Source: Paenibacillus sediminis
GTDB taxonomy: Bacteria > Bacillota > Bacilli > Paenibacillales > Paenibacillaceae
Assembly: GCF_017873765.1 (NCBI RefSeq)
Contig: NZ_JAGGKP010000002.1
Location: 186,001 to 250,000 of the forward strand
DNA length: 64,000 bases
Reading direction: 5' to 3'
How positions within the stretch are numbered: position 1 is the first letter of the stretch; each line of letters opens with the position of its first letter. The notes below the pieces were generated by a model. That model saw only the letters and a program-made list of their open reading frames with translations. It had not been told where the DNA came from and made no database searches. Below, in pieces: positions 44,539-54,330 of the stretch. The position numbers and the translations under genes are program-made.

Positions 44539-45212
44539 TCGGCATGCTTTTTCTCATACTTACACTTGTGATCTATACAGGAAACAAGAAGCTGTATACA
44601 AAGATTCCTAAAGTATATCTGTCGCCTTTACTAGTTACACCTTTAGTCCTAGTGGGCATACTGTTATGGGCGAAGATCCCTTATGAAACGTATAACAGCG
44701 GCGCTAAGTTGCTGACTGATTTACTACAGCCAGCAACGGTTGCTTTCGCAGTACCGCTATACAAGCATTTCAAAGTGCTGAAGAAACATGCTGCTGAGAT
44801 CGTAGTCAGCGTCATCTTCGGATCCGTGTTAGCTGTGCTCTCTTCTGCAGCGCTAGCGAAATGGATGCATTTGAGCGGTCAGCTTGTCCACAGTCTAGTT
44901 CCAAGGTCCATCACGACTCCAATTGCGATGAATGTATCGCAAATGATTGGTGGAGTGCCTAATATGACGGCTATCTTTGTTATTATGACCGGTCTGTTTG
45001 GTTCTATGATGGGTCCATCTATACTGCGGTTATTCCGTATCGAGGGTGAAATTGCACGCGGTGTTCTATTTGGAACGAGCTCACATGGTACAGGAACTTC
45101 CAAAGCGTTCGAATTCAGCTCGTTATCGGGTACCATTTCAAGCATCTCCATGATATTAGCTGCGTTATTTACACTATGTTTCGCACCATTGTTATCATCG
45201 GTACTCTTCTAA
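44535..45212 (+). CDS. CidB/LrgB-family membrane protein
   Basis: A 225-residue protein with about six or seven membrane segments, partner of the preceding CidA/LrgA protein. The family core LLQPATVAFAVPLYKHFKVLKKH and RSITTPIAMNVSQMIGGVPNMTAIFVIMTGLFGSMMGP, and the C-terminal GTSSHGTGTSKAFE motif are intact. Begins within the stop region of the upstream gene. Function as for the pair: pyruvate export or import, or antiholin-type lysis control, presumably induced through the divergent LysR regulator. Confidence 0.92.
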   Translation: MIGMLFLILTLVIYTGNKKLYTKIPKVYLSPLLVTPLVLVGILLWAKIPYETYNSGAKLLTDLLQPATVAFAVPLYKHFKVLKKHAAEIVVSVIFGSVLAVLSSAALAKWMHLSGQLVHSLVPRSITTPIAMNVSQMIGGVPNMTAIFVIMTGLFGSMMGPSILRLFRIEGEIARGVLFGTSSHGTGTSKAFEFSSLSGTISSISMILAALFTLCFAPLLSSVLF

Positions 45213-45229
45213 ATGCAGCATACAACAAT

Positions 45230-45280
45230 AAAAGCTGTTCCCAATGCAAAATGATTTTGCGGGAACAGCTTTCTTTTTTG
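45230..45280. terminator. bidirectional terminator between lrgB-like gene and ald
   Basis: Stem AAAGCTGTTCCC / GGGAACAGCTTT with an inner AAA / TTT pairing, T-rich on both strands. Confidence 0.88.
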
Positions 45281-45287
45281 TGATGGA

Positions 45288-46424
45288 TTAATAAATCGCA
45301 ACCTTCTCTTGCAGCGCTTCATACACATCGGTATACTCCATCCCGTGCGCCTCGGCAACCGCTTTGTAAGTAACTTTTCCGCCGAGTACATTAATGCCTC
45401 TCGCAATTGCCTTCGTCTCAAGCGCAGCTTGCTTAAAGCCTTTATTCGCAATTTGCAGTCCGTAAGGCGTCGTTACATTCGTAAGCGCAAGCGTCGAAGT
45501 TCGCGCAACCGCTCCTGGTATATTCGCAACAGCATAATGGATAACGCCGTGCTTCACATAAGTTGGATTGTCATGTGTCGTAATTCGGTCCACCGTTTCA
45601 ATCGAACCGCCTTGATCAATAGCCACATCGACAATAACAGACCCTGGGCTCATCGCTTTAACCATCTCTTCAGTGACGAGTCGCGGAGCGCGCGCACCTG
45701 GAATGAGAACTGCACCAACGACTAGATCCGCTTCTCTGACCGCCTTAGCGATATTAAAGCTGTTTGACATGACGGTCTTCAAGCGGCCCTCAAATTGATC
45801 ATCCAATTGACGTAGCCGGTCTGGATTAATATCAAGGAGTGTGACTTCTGCCCCGAGTCCGATCGCCATTCTGGCCGCATTCGTACCGACAATCCCGCCG
45901 CCGATAATCGTTACCTTACCTGGCTCAACACCGGGAACACCGCTTAACAGCACACCCTTGCCTCCATAAGCTTTCTCCAAGAAATGGGAGCCGATTTGAA
46001 TGGACATCCGGCCAGCGACTTCACTCATAGGTGTCAGAAGCGGCAATGTTCCATTATCAGGTTGCACCGTTTCATAAGCAATCGCTGTCACTTTCTTTGA
46101 TACTAAGGCCTGGGTCAGTTTGGCTTCTGGCGCTAAGTGAAGATACGTGTACAGAATCATCCCTTCCCGGAAGTATTCGTACTCTTCAGGAAGCGGCTCC
46201 TTCACTTTCACAACCATATCCGATGCCCAAGCTTCTTTTGCCGACTTAACAATGATTGCACCTGCATTTATATAATCCTGGTCTGTAAAACCAATCGCGA
46301 GTCCTGCGTTCGTTTCGATCACAATCTCATGTCCGGCCTTTTTGTAAGCTTCTACGGAGCTCGGCGTCATACCTACGCGGTATTCGTTATTTTTTATTTC
46401 CTTAGGGACTCCAATTTTCATCAT
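45288..46424 (-). CDS. ald: alanine dehydrogenase
   Basis: NAD-dependent oxidative deamination of L-alanine to pyruvate and ammonia, used for alanine catabolism and during sporulation. The 378-residue protein begins [20 protein letters not shown], has the substrate Arg and Lys in that region and in [12 protein letters not shown], and the NAD-binding [28 protein letters not shown] stands five to six bases before the ATG. The gene directly upstream on the same strand encodes a PucR-family protein; in B. subtilis ald is activated by the adjacent PucR-family AdeR, so the same regulation is expected. Confidence 0.95.
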   Translation of the reverse strand: MMKIGVPKEIKNNEYRVGMTPSSVEAYKKAGHEIVIETNAGLAIGFTDQDYINAGAIIVKSAKEAWASDMVVKVKEPLPEEYEYFREGMILYTYLHLAPEAKLTQALVSKKVTAIAYETVQPDNGTLPLLTPMSEVAGRMSIQIGSHFLEKAYGGKGVLLSGVPGVEPGKVTIIGGGIVGTNAARMAIGLGAEVTLLDINPDRLRQLDDQFEGRLKTVMSNSFNIAKAVREADLVVGAVLIPGARAPRLVTEEMVKAMSPGSVIVDVAIDQGGSIETVDRITTHDNPTYVKHGVIHYAVANIPGAVARTSTLALTNVTTPYGLQIANKGFKQAALETKAIARGINVLGGKVTYKAVAEAHGMEYTDVYEALQEKVAIY

Positions 46425-46673
46425 AATCTACCCCCTTAATAATCTATGCCGCATGAACGGAAATGGTATGGATGTTCATATCTTTCTGTAAAAGATTTAC
46501 GGTCCATCCATCCCAAATCATAGATTTTATTAGGGGTACTTTCATTAGACATTTTGTAAAGTATTATCACACATTTTTTTAACAAAATTTAGATGATTGT
46601 GAAATGAAGCGCTTACCATAAAAAGAATGTTATTATTTCTAACACGGCAACCCGCATCCTTTAGGCAAAAAAA

Positions 46674-48353
46674 TCATTTTTCTTTGTCAGACAACAGTTC
46701 TGGATAGAGCATTTGACATGCGCGAAGAGCGACTTGGAGAGCGAGTCTATTCTCTGGGAGCATAAAGTCTTCTCCTAACAGCTCAGTTACTTTTTCGAGC
46801 CGATAGTAGAGCGACTGTCTTACAATAAACAGTTTTTGCGCAGCAATCTGTTTCGACCCGTCATGATCCAAATATACTTTGAGCGTGCGCAGCAGCTCAC
46901 TGCCTCTCATTTGGTCATGCTCAATTAAAGGTCCTAAGTAATTATGAATAAACGCTTCAAGGATGCTTCGATCGTGAATGTTGAACAGCAGTTGAAATAC
47001 ACCCAGCTCCTCGAAAAACAAGACAGGCTTGTTGATGGCTGGATAGAGAGATAAAGCCTGAACCGCTTCCTCATAACTAAGATGAGCATGAATAAGCTTA
47101 TGGTGTGCGTTGCCGACACCGATGATCAGCTTGAAGTGACCTATTTTATGATCTGCAACGGTTTGATTGAGTGATTCAAAGATATGCTGTAATCGTCCTT
47201 TCGCGGGACGCTTTGGATTTAAATCAATGCCAATAACAACGAGCTGATTATTTTTGAGCGTAATTAATGGATGAAAAGAATGCTGCTCAAAAATCGGACG
47301 CAGTATGAGTGATAAACGAATGCCGAGCGATTCATGCCCGCCTTCTAACAGAGACGAACTTGAGTTGTTCATATGTTCAAACTGTATGATGCACACTTGA
47401 TGGGAGAGGTCGTTCAACTTTTTAAAATTCGGCCCCATCAAAGACTTTAGCTGCTCTTCATCCTTAAGCCGCATTTGCAGCAGTTCATCAACCCATAAAT
47501 TTTCCGTATACAGTTTACGTTCTTCAATATATCGTTCTCTCAGAAGCGCCTGCGCAATAGAAAGCGTAGCCGAGTCTAAAATCAAATAATGATATTGTCC
47601 TGGCTCTTCCTTCAGCGCCATAATGATGTACGCCCACGTCTTCCCAAGCGCGCCTACAGCCTGCAAGATGAAGGTCTGATTTCCTGCCTTCCATGTATAA
47701 GGCTCTGCATTAGGAGACAGCCCATTTGCTGTGCCAATCTGTTCGCGTACCAATCCTAACAACCTTTCTTGCTGCTGGTGATGAAGATGAGGAATAAACG
47801 AAGCATGCTGCTGACCCTCTACTAGCACAAATAAAATTTGAGCACTGGTACTTTGGTGAAGCAAACGAAGCACCTGAGAAATGCCCTCATCACTTAATGT
47901 CAATCGGTGGAATTCTCTAGAAATACCCTCAAGCTTCTGCAACAATTCATGGTGTCTATTTACAATTAAAGAATGGAGGTCTTGCGTAATGTCAACAAAG
48001 CGGACGGAGTGAGGGAACACAATGATTGGAAAATCATACTCATTGGCAAGCTCAATCATTTGCTGCGGAACCGAATCAAAATAAGGACCCAGCTCAATGC
48101 ACAAGCATGATACGTTCCAGTTGATCATCTTTTGAAGATAAGAAGTGGAAGTAATTTGCTCCGCCTTCAATACGATACCTGTGGTCATAATCATTTCTTC
48201 TCCGTATAACAGCGCTTCCACGTTGGATATTTCAAGAATATGTACCCAGCGGATGCGGCGATGCAGCCCTTTCTCACCAGCCACTAAATACGCGTCTTGA
48301 AAAAGAGGCCTCTTCAGCACGTCACCAACCGTTAATATGTATTCACCATCCAA
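46674..48353 (-). CDS. adeR: PucR-family regulator, AdeR-like activator of ald
   Basis: A 559-residue regulator: N-terminal purine-catabolism PurC-like domain (LTVGDVLKRPLFQDAYLVAGEKGLHRRIRWVHILEI), a central GGDEF-like/CdaR region without catalytic residues, and the C-terminal PucR helix-turn-helix (LLRTLKVYLDHDGSKQIAAQKLFIVRQSLYYRLEKVTELLG). The start is the TTG at 48351-48353, seven bases after GGGAGGG; the TTG two codons upstream is too close. Placement upstream of ald with the same orientation matches adeR-ald of B. subtilis. Alanine as effector is inferred from that relationship. Confidence 0.82.
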   Translation of the reverse strand: MDGEYILTVGDVLKRPLFQDAYLVAGEKGLHRRIRWVHILEISNVEALLYGEEMIMTTGIVLKAEQITSTSYLQKMINWNVSCLCIELGPYFDSVPQQMIELANEYDFPIIVFPHSVRFVDITQDLHSLIVNRHHELLQKLEGISREFHRLTLSDEGISQVLRLLHQSTSAQILFVLVEGQQHASFIPHLHHQQQERLLGLVREQIGTANGLSPNAEPYTWKAGNQTFILQAVGALGKTWAYIIMALKEEPGQYHYLILDSATLSIAQALLRERYIEERKLYTENLWVDELLQMRLKDEEQLKSLMGPNFKKLNDLSHQVCIIQFEHMNNSSSSLLEGGHESLGIRLSLILRPIFEQHSFHPLITLKNNQLVVIGIDLNPKRPAKGRLQHIFESLNQTVADHKIGHFKLIIGVGNAHHKLIHAHLSYEEAVQALSLYPAINKPVLFFEELGVFQLLFNIHDRSILEAFIHNYLGPLIEHDQMRGSELLRTLKVYLDHDGSKQIAAQKLFIVRQSLYYRLEKVTELLGEDFMLPENRLALQVALRACQMLYPELLSDKEK

Positions 48354-48424
48354 ATCCAATCCCTCCCAAGTCTAATGTTAAATAGACGTGACAAATAAAG
48401 CAATAGAAGGTAGAAATAAACAAC

Positions 48425-48457
48425 AAAACGGCCTGCCCGTATGGAGCAGACCGTTTT
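48425..48457 (-). terminator. second terminator, attached to a gene remnant
   Basis: Stem AAAACGG-x-CTGC / GCAG-x-CCGTTTT, T-rich on the minus strand, beginning at the stop codon of the 24-codon remnant. It is a further terminator downstream of the glpK terminator at 48535-48572. Confidence 0.75.
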
Positions 48458-48530
48458 AAAATTTAAGCGTCGATTTCATCGACTCGATCACGCTCTTCGC
48501 CATTTGTGACAGCGGTTCGGCAAGTGCAAA
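48456..48530 (-). pseudogene. probable 3' remnant of a lost gene (24 codons, no start)
   Basis: Between two minus-strand terminators lies an open stretch that starts directly after an in-frame TAA and ends in TAA, coding ALAEPLSQMAKSVIESMKS and a few more residues. It has no start codon or ribosome site, yet reads like the amphipathic C-terminal helix of a protein and runs directly into its own terminator. I take it for the tail of a deleted gene. The parent family is not recognised. Chance open frame remains possible because it is short. Confidence 0.4.
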
Positions 48531-48534
48531 TTAA

Positions 48535-48572
48535 ATATAAAGAGCTCCCTCTATGAATAGAGGAAGCTCTTC
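48535..48572 (-). terminator. terminator of glpK
   Basis: Stem AAGAGCT-x-CCTCT / AGAGG-x-AGCTCTT, then TTATATTTAATTT on the minus strand, 20 bases after the glpK stop. Confidence 0.85.
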
Positions 48573-48592
48573 GTATTCTATGAATGACTCTA

Positions 48593-50116
<1,524 letters not shown>

Positions 50117-50197
50117 TCAGAATATTCATAATTTCATCATATAATAATTACGCTCAAATTTTGATGCCTCATTCGCAAACTAATCATATTTTTATTA

Positions 50198-51022
50198 TTA
50201 GTTAGCTGATGATTTTTTTTGCGGAGACGAGCTTCCGCTTGATCCGCTGAATATTCCAGCGCCAAGAGCAACAACGAAGAATGCTGCTAGAATGATCGCC
50301 GTCCAAGTATCGTTACCTTCAGCAGCAATTTTGAAAAATTGTGCCGCAGCTATGCCGCCAATAATTGGGCCGACGACTGGAATCCAAGCATATCCCCAGT
50401 TCGAGCTTCCTTTACCAAAGATCGGCAAGATCGCATGCGCAATTCTCGGTCCTAAGTCACGCGCAGGGTTGATCGCATAGCCCGTCACTCCACCGAGTGA
50501 TAAGCCGATGGCTAGAATGAGAAAGCCGACAATAAGCGGATTGAGCCCTTCGGCAAATTTATTTGCACCAATAGATAAAATACCGAATACAAGGATGAAT
50601 GTGCCGAGAATTTCACTGATTAGGTTTCCGACAGTATGCTTAATTGCTGGTCCAGTAGAGAATACGCCGAGTTTCGTACCTGCGTCTTCTGTTGCCTTCC
50701 AGTGCGGATAGTAGAATACCCATACGAATGTAGCACCCAGTATTGCCCCTAAAAATTGCGCTAAAATATATGACGGAACGTCCGCCCAAGGAAATTTCCC
50801 AATACTCGCAAGACCTAACGTCACTGCCGGGTTGAGATGTGCTCCGCTTATGCCGCCAACAGCATAAACCGCAATTGCGACTGCCATCGCCCATCCCATT
50901 GCAATAACAATCCAGCCCGAGCTGTTTGAAAATGTTTTCTTCAAGCTTACTCCTGCACATACCCCTGCGCCTAGAATGATCAGTATCATGGTGCCGATCA
51001 GTTCCCCGAAAAATGGACTCAT
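50198..51022 (-). CDS. glpF: glycerol uptake facilitator (aquaglyceroporin)
   Basis: A 274-residue MIP-family channel for glycerol diffusion. Both half-helix NPA motifs are present (HLNPAVTL and AINPARDL, the second followed by Asp as in glycerol facilitators), with six membrane helices and the GTFILVFGILSIG segment. The C-terminus is a short Ser-rich tail. AAGGAGG lies before the ATG at 51020-51022; the frame upstream to 51097 lies in the leader and is not used. First gene of glpFK. Confidence 0.95.
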   Translation of the reverse strand: MSPFFGELIGTMILIILGAGVCAGVSLKKTFSNSSGWIVIAMGWAMAVAIAVYAVGGISGAHLNPAVTLGLASIGKFPWADVPSYILAQFLGAILGATFVWVFYYPHWKATEDAGTKLGVFSTGPAIKHTVGNLISEILGTFILVFGILSIGANKFAEGLNPLIVGFLILAIGLSLGGVTGYAINPARDLGPRIAHAILPIFGKGSSNWGYAWIPVVGPIIGGIAAAQFFKIAAEGNDTWTAIILAAFFVVALGAGIFSGSSGSSSPQKKSSAN

Positions 51023-51103
51023 GGTCAAATCCTCCTTATTATTGTTGACAAGTTTATTTGCCTTGGGAGAAATGCTCGAATTAAGCAACCCTTCCAAGTG
51101 AAC

Positions 51104-51165
51104 AAAAAAACAGCAAGATATCCAGCCCGAGCCTCTACGGCTCTACCTGGCAGATATCCGCTGTT
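51104..51165 (-). promoter_or_regulatory. glpFK leader terminator, predicted GlpP antitermination target
   Basis: On the minus strand a long hairpin (AACAGC..GATATC..CCAG paired with CTGG..ATATC..GCTGTT, with inner GCC/GGC) is followed by TTTTTTTG, about 80 bases upstream of glpF. This is the position of the GlpP-controlled terminator in B. subtilis glpFK. glpP is encoded at 42496-43050. Confidence 0.82.
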
Positions 51166-51267
51166 CTCCCTAACTCCTCAGCAAATTAACTTGTATCACA
51201 CTAATACACTATGTAAGCATGATGTAAATATACCAACAAAATGAAGAATGGATGTAGAATGGATGAA

Positions 51268-51302
51268 AAAAGGGATTAGTCTGATAAAGACTAATCCCTT
51301 CG
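51268..51302 (-). terminator. terminator of the NADH dehydrogenase operon
   Basis: Perfect 12-base stem AAGGGATTAGTC / GACTAATCCCTT, T run on the minus strand. Confidence 0.9.
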
Positions 51303-51320
51303 TTTAATAATGAATATGCA

Positions 51321-52499
51321 TTAGTAAAGCAGTGCAAACAATCCGTTAATATGGGAAAGATAGCGCATGTTACTTGCTTCTTTCATCCAAGCTGCCGGCA
51401 TACCTTTCAGTTGGGTTTTGTTATCGCCAATTGTGCCGATTGCATCTTTGCGTCCCAAGCTTCCTAGTGTACCAGAGAATACAGGCTCAAACGTTTTAAA
51501 TGCGCCGCCTTTAAGGGAAGCAAATACGTTGTAACCAACCACTTCACCCATTTGCCAAGCAAGTTGTGCTGTAGGAGGGTATGGACGACCTTCTGGTCCC
51601 ATAACAACCGCACTGTCACCTGCAAGGAAAATGTCAGGATGGGATGTTGATTGCAAGAATTCATTGACTGTTGCACGGCCACGGTTCACTTCGATACCTG
51701 AATTCGCAACAACCGCATTACCTTGAACGCCGCCAGTCCATACAAGTGTATTCGTTTCAAAGGAGCTTCCATCTTTCAGCTCAACTTTAGAATCTTCGTA
51801 TTTCGTAATTGGCAAGCCAGTCAAGAATTGTACTCCGCGTGCGCTAAGGCTTGTTTGTGCACGGTCTACGAGCTCAGCTGGGAAGCCTGGCAAGATAGAA
51901 GGTGCCGCTTCAACGCAGTACAATGTAATTTCTTTAGGATCAACACCATACTTCTCACAAACTTCTGGGAGTGTATCTGCAAACTCACCAACAAGTTCGA
52001 CACCTGTAAGGCCGCCGCCGCCAACAACAATCGTAGCGTCCGCTTTGTTTTTCGTTTTGCTGTATTCTTTAATACGAGCTTCAACATGCTGACGCAAACG
52101 ATTTGCATCGTTGACAGATTTTAGAACGAAACTGTTTTCTTGCAGACCTGGAATGCCGAAGAATGCAGTTTCACTGCCAAGGGCTACAACAAGCAAGTCG
52201 TATCCTAATTTTTGACCATCCGTAAGTTTAACAATATGTTCATCAGGAATGATCTGATCGACAGTAGCGATTTTGAGATCTACATTTTTACCACGCAGCA
52301 ACTTGTCCAAAGGCAAAGCTACAGCCTTCTCTGACAAATTACCTGCGGCAAGACGATGTAATTCTGTAATGATTTGGTGAGTTGGGAAGCGATTCACAAC
52401 CGTAATGGTTGCATCTTCTGGTGTCAAATATTTGCGTGCAGTTAACGCAGTAAGAACACCGCCATAGCCACCGCCCAATATTAAAATATGTTTCGCCAT
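51321..52499 (-). CDS. type II NADH dehydrogenase (Ndh-2 family)
   Basis: Single-subunit, non-proton-pumping NADH:quinone oxidoreductase at the inner face of the membrane. The 392-residue protein has an FAD-binding ILILGGGYGGVLTAL, a second NADH-binding TIVVGGGGLTGVELVGEF, the WTGGVQGN and IFLAGDSAVV motifs, and the AQLAWQMGEVVGYNV segment of the quinone-site region. It ends with a short amphipathic C-terminus (MRYLSHINGLFALLY) that fits membrane association. ATG at 52497-52499 with GGAGGATGAT upstream. Co-transcribed with the DUF1641 gene 44 bases upstream. Confidence 0.92.
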   Translation of the reverse strand: MAKHILILGGGYGGVLTALTARKYLTPEDATITVVNRFPTHQIITELHRLAAGNLSEKAVALPLDKLLRGKNVDLKIATVDQIIPDEHIVKLTDGQKLGYDLLVVALGSETAFFGIPGLQENSFVLKSVNDANRLRQHVEARIKEYSKTKNKADATIVVGGGGLTGVELVGEFADTLPEVCEKYGVDPKEITLYCVEAAPSILPGFPAELVDRAQTSLSARGVQFLTGLPITKYEDSKVELKDGSSFETNTLVWTGGVQGNAVVANSGIEVNRGRATVNEFLQSTSHPDIFLAGDSAVVMGPEGRPYPPTAQLAWQMGEVVGYNVFASLKGGAFKTFEPVFSGTLGSLGRKDAIGTIGDNKTQLKGMPAAWMKEASNMRYLSHINGLFALLY

Positions 52500-52543
52500 G
52501 ATCATCCTCCGTTCATTATTTAATCGAAATCAATCTGAAAAAA

Positions 52544-52990
52544 TTAACGTTGTTGCTTTTCACGTTCAGACAGAATGTCCAAGTAAGCTTGAGCGAAACG
52601 GAACATCTTTTGAACTTGCGGATCTTTAAGCATCCGAAGCAGACCAAATATTCCGATCGTGGAAGCCGAATCCGCTTGTACACGATCATTTGCTTCAACC
52701 GCTGCTGAAGCGATCGATTTCACTTTAGTCGTAACTGGTTTTAGGAAATCGTTCATCGCATGCATCGTATCTTCATAGAGCAGTTTGTCTGTAGCGATGG
52801 ATTTTGCAAAATCGAAAGATTTCGTAAGTACAGTAACCATTTCCGCCAATTTCGGCAGGTTCTCTACAAGAACATTCAACGATTCTTGCATTTCAGGTTT
52901 AACTAGTTGCTCAAGTACATCCAGTTGCTGACGAATGGATTGGTTCTCAGTACCAGTTACTTCTTGTGATTGTTGAGTTGTTTCTGACAT
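52544..52990 (-). CDS. DUF1641 protein
   Basis: A 148-residue protein of the DUF1641 family (YrhD/YjgD-type), small helical cytosolic proteins often next to formate dehydrogenases or NADH dehydrogenases. The core LDVLEQLVKPEMQESLNVLVENLPKLAEMVTVLTK and GIFGLLRMLKDPQVQKMFRF is typical. Start ATG at 52988-52990 with AGGAGGATC upstream. First gene of a two-gene operon with the type II NADH dehydrogenase, so it may be an accessory or regulatory partner. No cofactor-binding motif is visible. Confidence 0.85.
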   Translation of the reverse strand: MSETTQQSQEVTGTENQSIRQQLDVLEQLVKPEMQESLNVLVENLPKLAEMVTVLTKSFDFAKSIATDKLLYEDTMHAMNDFLKPVTTKVKSIASAAVEANDRVQADSASTIGIFGLLRMLKDPQVQKMFRFAQAYLDILSEREKQQR

Positions 52991-53359
52991 AAGAGAGATC
53001 CTCCTTTGCTGTGGATTGTAACCCATGTTCATGCTATAAATTCAACACGGGCGTGACAAAACACGCTTCTAAGTGCTCATATTCAGTAATATCCGCCTTA
53101 GAACCTGTTGCCATTTCCTATCATGTTGACAGGTTAGTGCAGTATTTCACATCTAAAGTATAGTCTATACCTTGTGAAAGATAATTACAATATATATAAG
53201 AAGGAAGATACGTACAAAATAAAGCATAATCCTCTCTTACTTTCAAATTACTCCTTACATTGTCCCCATTGTTGGAAATTCCTATTCGATTCTGTTCTAA
53301 ACAGTTCATAAGTAAAGCACCTCATTAATCGGGTATCGATTAAAAAAGGTGCTCTCAGG
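52991..53359. other. 369-base intergenic stretch between the DUF1641 gene and the EAL gene
   Basis: Holds the ribosome site and a possible weak promoter of the DUF1641 gene (TTGTCA, 17 bases, TAGCAT on the minus strand at about 53033-53061), a short GCGTG / CACGC dyad near 53060, and the EAL terminator at 53315-53357. A 62-codon minus-strand open frame at 53121-53309 has no ribosome site or recognisable protein character. I see no RNA gene. Confidence 0.6.
53315..53357 (-). terminator. terminator of the EAL gene
   Basis: Outer stem AGCACC / GGTGCT and inner TAATC / GATTA, immediately after the EAL stop codon on the minus strand. Confidence 0.75.
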
Positions 53360-54151
53360 TTAAAGTTCATTTCTTACCTTAAGCAAAGTGTCGATCGTTT
53401 CGGTAGACATCGGCTTGCCGAATAAGTAACCTTGCATCGTATAACAGTTAACGCTTTGCAAGAACAACAGTTGATTTTTCGTCTCTACGCCCTCAGCGAT
53501 GACGCTTAGGCTTAAATTTTGTGCAATGGTTACAATCGATCTGATGACCACTTCATCAGCTTTTTTCTGTCCGATATTATCAACAAATTCACGAGCAATC
53601 TTGAGCGTATCGATTGGGAACTTTGTCAAATAAGATAACGATGAATAGCCTGTACCAAAATCATCGACAGATATTTTCACGCCTAATTGCTTAAACTGCT
53701 TCAGCTTATCAATGACGACATTCATATCATTAAGAGCAACGCTTTCGGTAATCTCAAGATCTAAGTGGTACGGCTCTAGGTCTGTCTCCTTGAGGATGTC
53801 AGCAACCATCGGTACCAAATCGTCTTGATCAAACTGCGATGGTGAAAGGTTAACTCCCACTTTGAGCAAAAAACCAAGTCTATGCCACGTCTTCACTTGG
53901 CGGCATGCCGTTCGCAATACCCATTCATTAATGGGCAGAATAAGGCCTGTCTCCTCAGCAATAGAAATAAATTCCCCTGGCATGATCGTTCCAAATTTAG
54001 GATGTGACCAGCGCAGCAGCGCTTCGACGCCGATCATTTTGTTATTTTTCGTATTGATTTGCGGCTGATAATGAAGAACAAGCTCATTCTGTTTTAGCGC
54101 ACTATATAGATCTCTTTCAAGAATTTTTTTTCTAGATGGAGATTCATCCAT
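53360..54151 (-). CDS. EAL-domain cyclic-di-GMP phosphodiesterase
   Basis: A stand-alone EAL domain that should hydrolyse c-di-GMP to pGpG. The 263 residues contain the EAL motif (GVEALLRWSHP, Glu43), NLSPSQF, LEITES, the metal-binding DDFGTGYSSLSYL loop and the EGVE glutamate, so it looks catalytically complete. No GGDEF, PAS or membrane part is present. The ATG at 54151 has no good ribosome site, whereas a strong GGGGAGGAT at 54176-54184 points to initiation at a non-standard in-frame codon near 54172 (ATT), which would add seven residues. A structured leader upstream resembles a c-di-GMP-I riboswitch. Preceded on the same strand by a GGDEF/HD-GYP gene. Confidence 0.9.
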   Translation of the reverse strand: MDESPSRKKILERDLYSALKQNELVLHYQPQINTKNNKMIGVEALLRWSHPKFGTIMPGEFISIAEETGLILPINEWVLRTACRQVKTWHRLGFLLKVGVNLSPSQFDQDDLVPMVADILKETDLEPYHLDLEITESVALNDMNVVIDKLKQFKQLGVKISVDDFGTGYSSLSYLTKFPIDTLKIAREFVDNIGQKKADEVVIRSIVTIAQNLSLSVIAEGVETKNQLLFLQSVNCYTMQGYLFGKPMSTETIDTLLKVRNEL

Positions 54152-54228
54152 TCCATATTCGTTTAACGTAATCGTATCCTCCCCGCCTTTAGGTATCCGT
54201 GTATGTCATAAGGTTAAATGAACCGAAC

Positions 54229-54253
54229 AAAAAAACTACTCCTGCCAGAGTAG
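54229..54253 (-). terminator. leader terminator overlapping the putative c-di-GMP aptamer
   Basis: CTACTC-loop-GAGTAG (54236-54253) followed on the minus strand by seven T. The 5' arm of this hairpin is also the 3' end of the predicted aptamer, so the two structures exclude one another. Confidence 0.75.
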
Positions 54254-54330
54254 CCTGCGTATCATCGAACATTGTATAGAGACTAGGCTGGCTTATATTT
54301 TTCATTATTCAATGAATTTGCCATGTTCGC
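54248..54330 (-). promoter_or_regulatory. putative c-di-GMP-I (GEMM) riboswitch in the EAL gene leader
   Basis: On the minus strand: GGCAAA (54322-54317), a perfect six-base stem TTCATT/AATGAA capped by the tetraloop GAAT (54316-54301), an A-rich joint ending in AAGCC (54294-54290), a second stem beginning CCTAG, and a 3' segment GATACGCAGGCTAC (54263-54250). This follows the order of the GEMM-I consensus (GGCAAA, stem with GNNA loop, GACGCAAAGCC, second stem, GCCNGGYUGCC), with deviations in the joint (ATATAAGCC). An upstream TATAAT at about 54359-54364 could start this leader. The surrounding genes make and break c-di-GMP. Confidence 0.6.

Noticed and set aside
46605-46625. cre-like sequence TGAAGCGCTTACC upstream of ald
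   Set aside because: One base short between the TG and CG elements and three mismatches to the consensus; not a convincing CcpA site.
53121-53309. 62-codon minus-strand open frame between the DUF1641 and EAL genes
   Set aside because: No ribosome site, no hydrophobic or domain pattern, and reading into the EAL terminator side; more likely noncoding.
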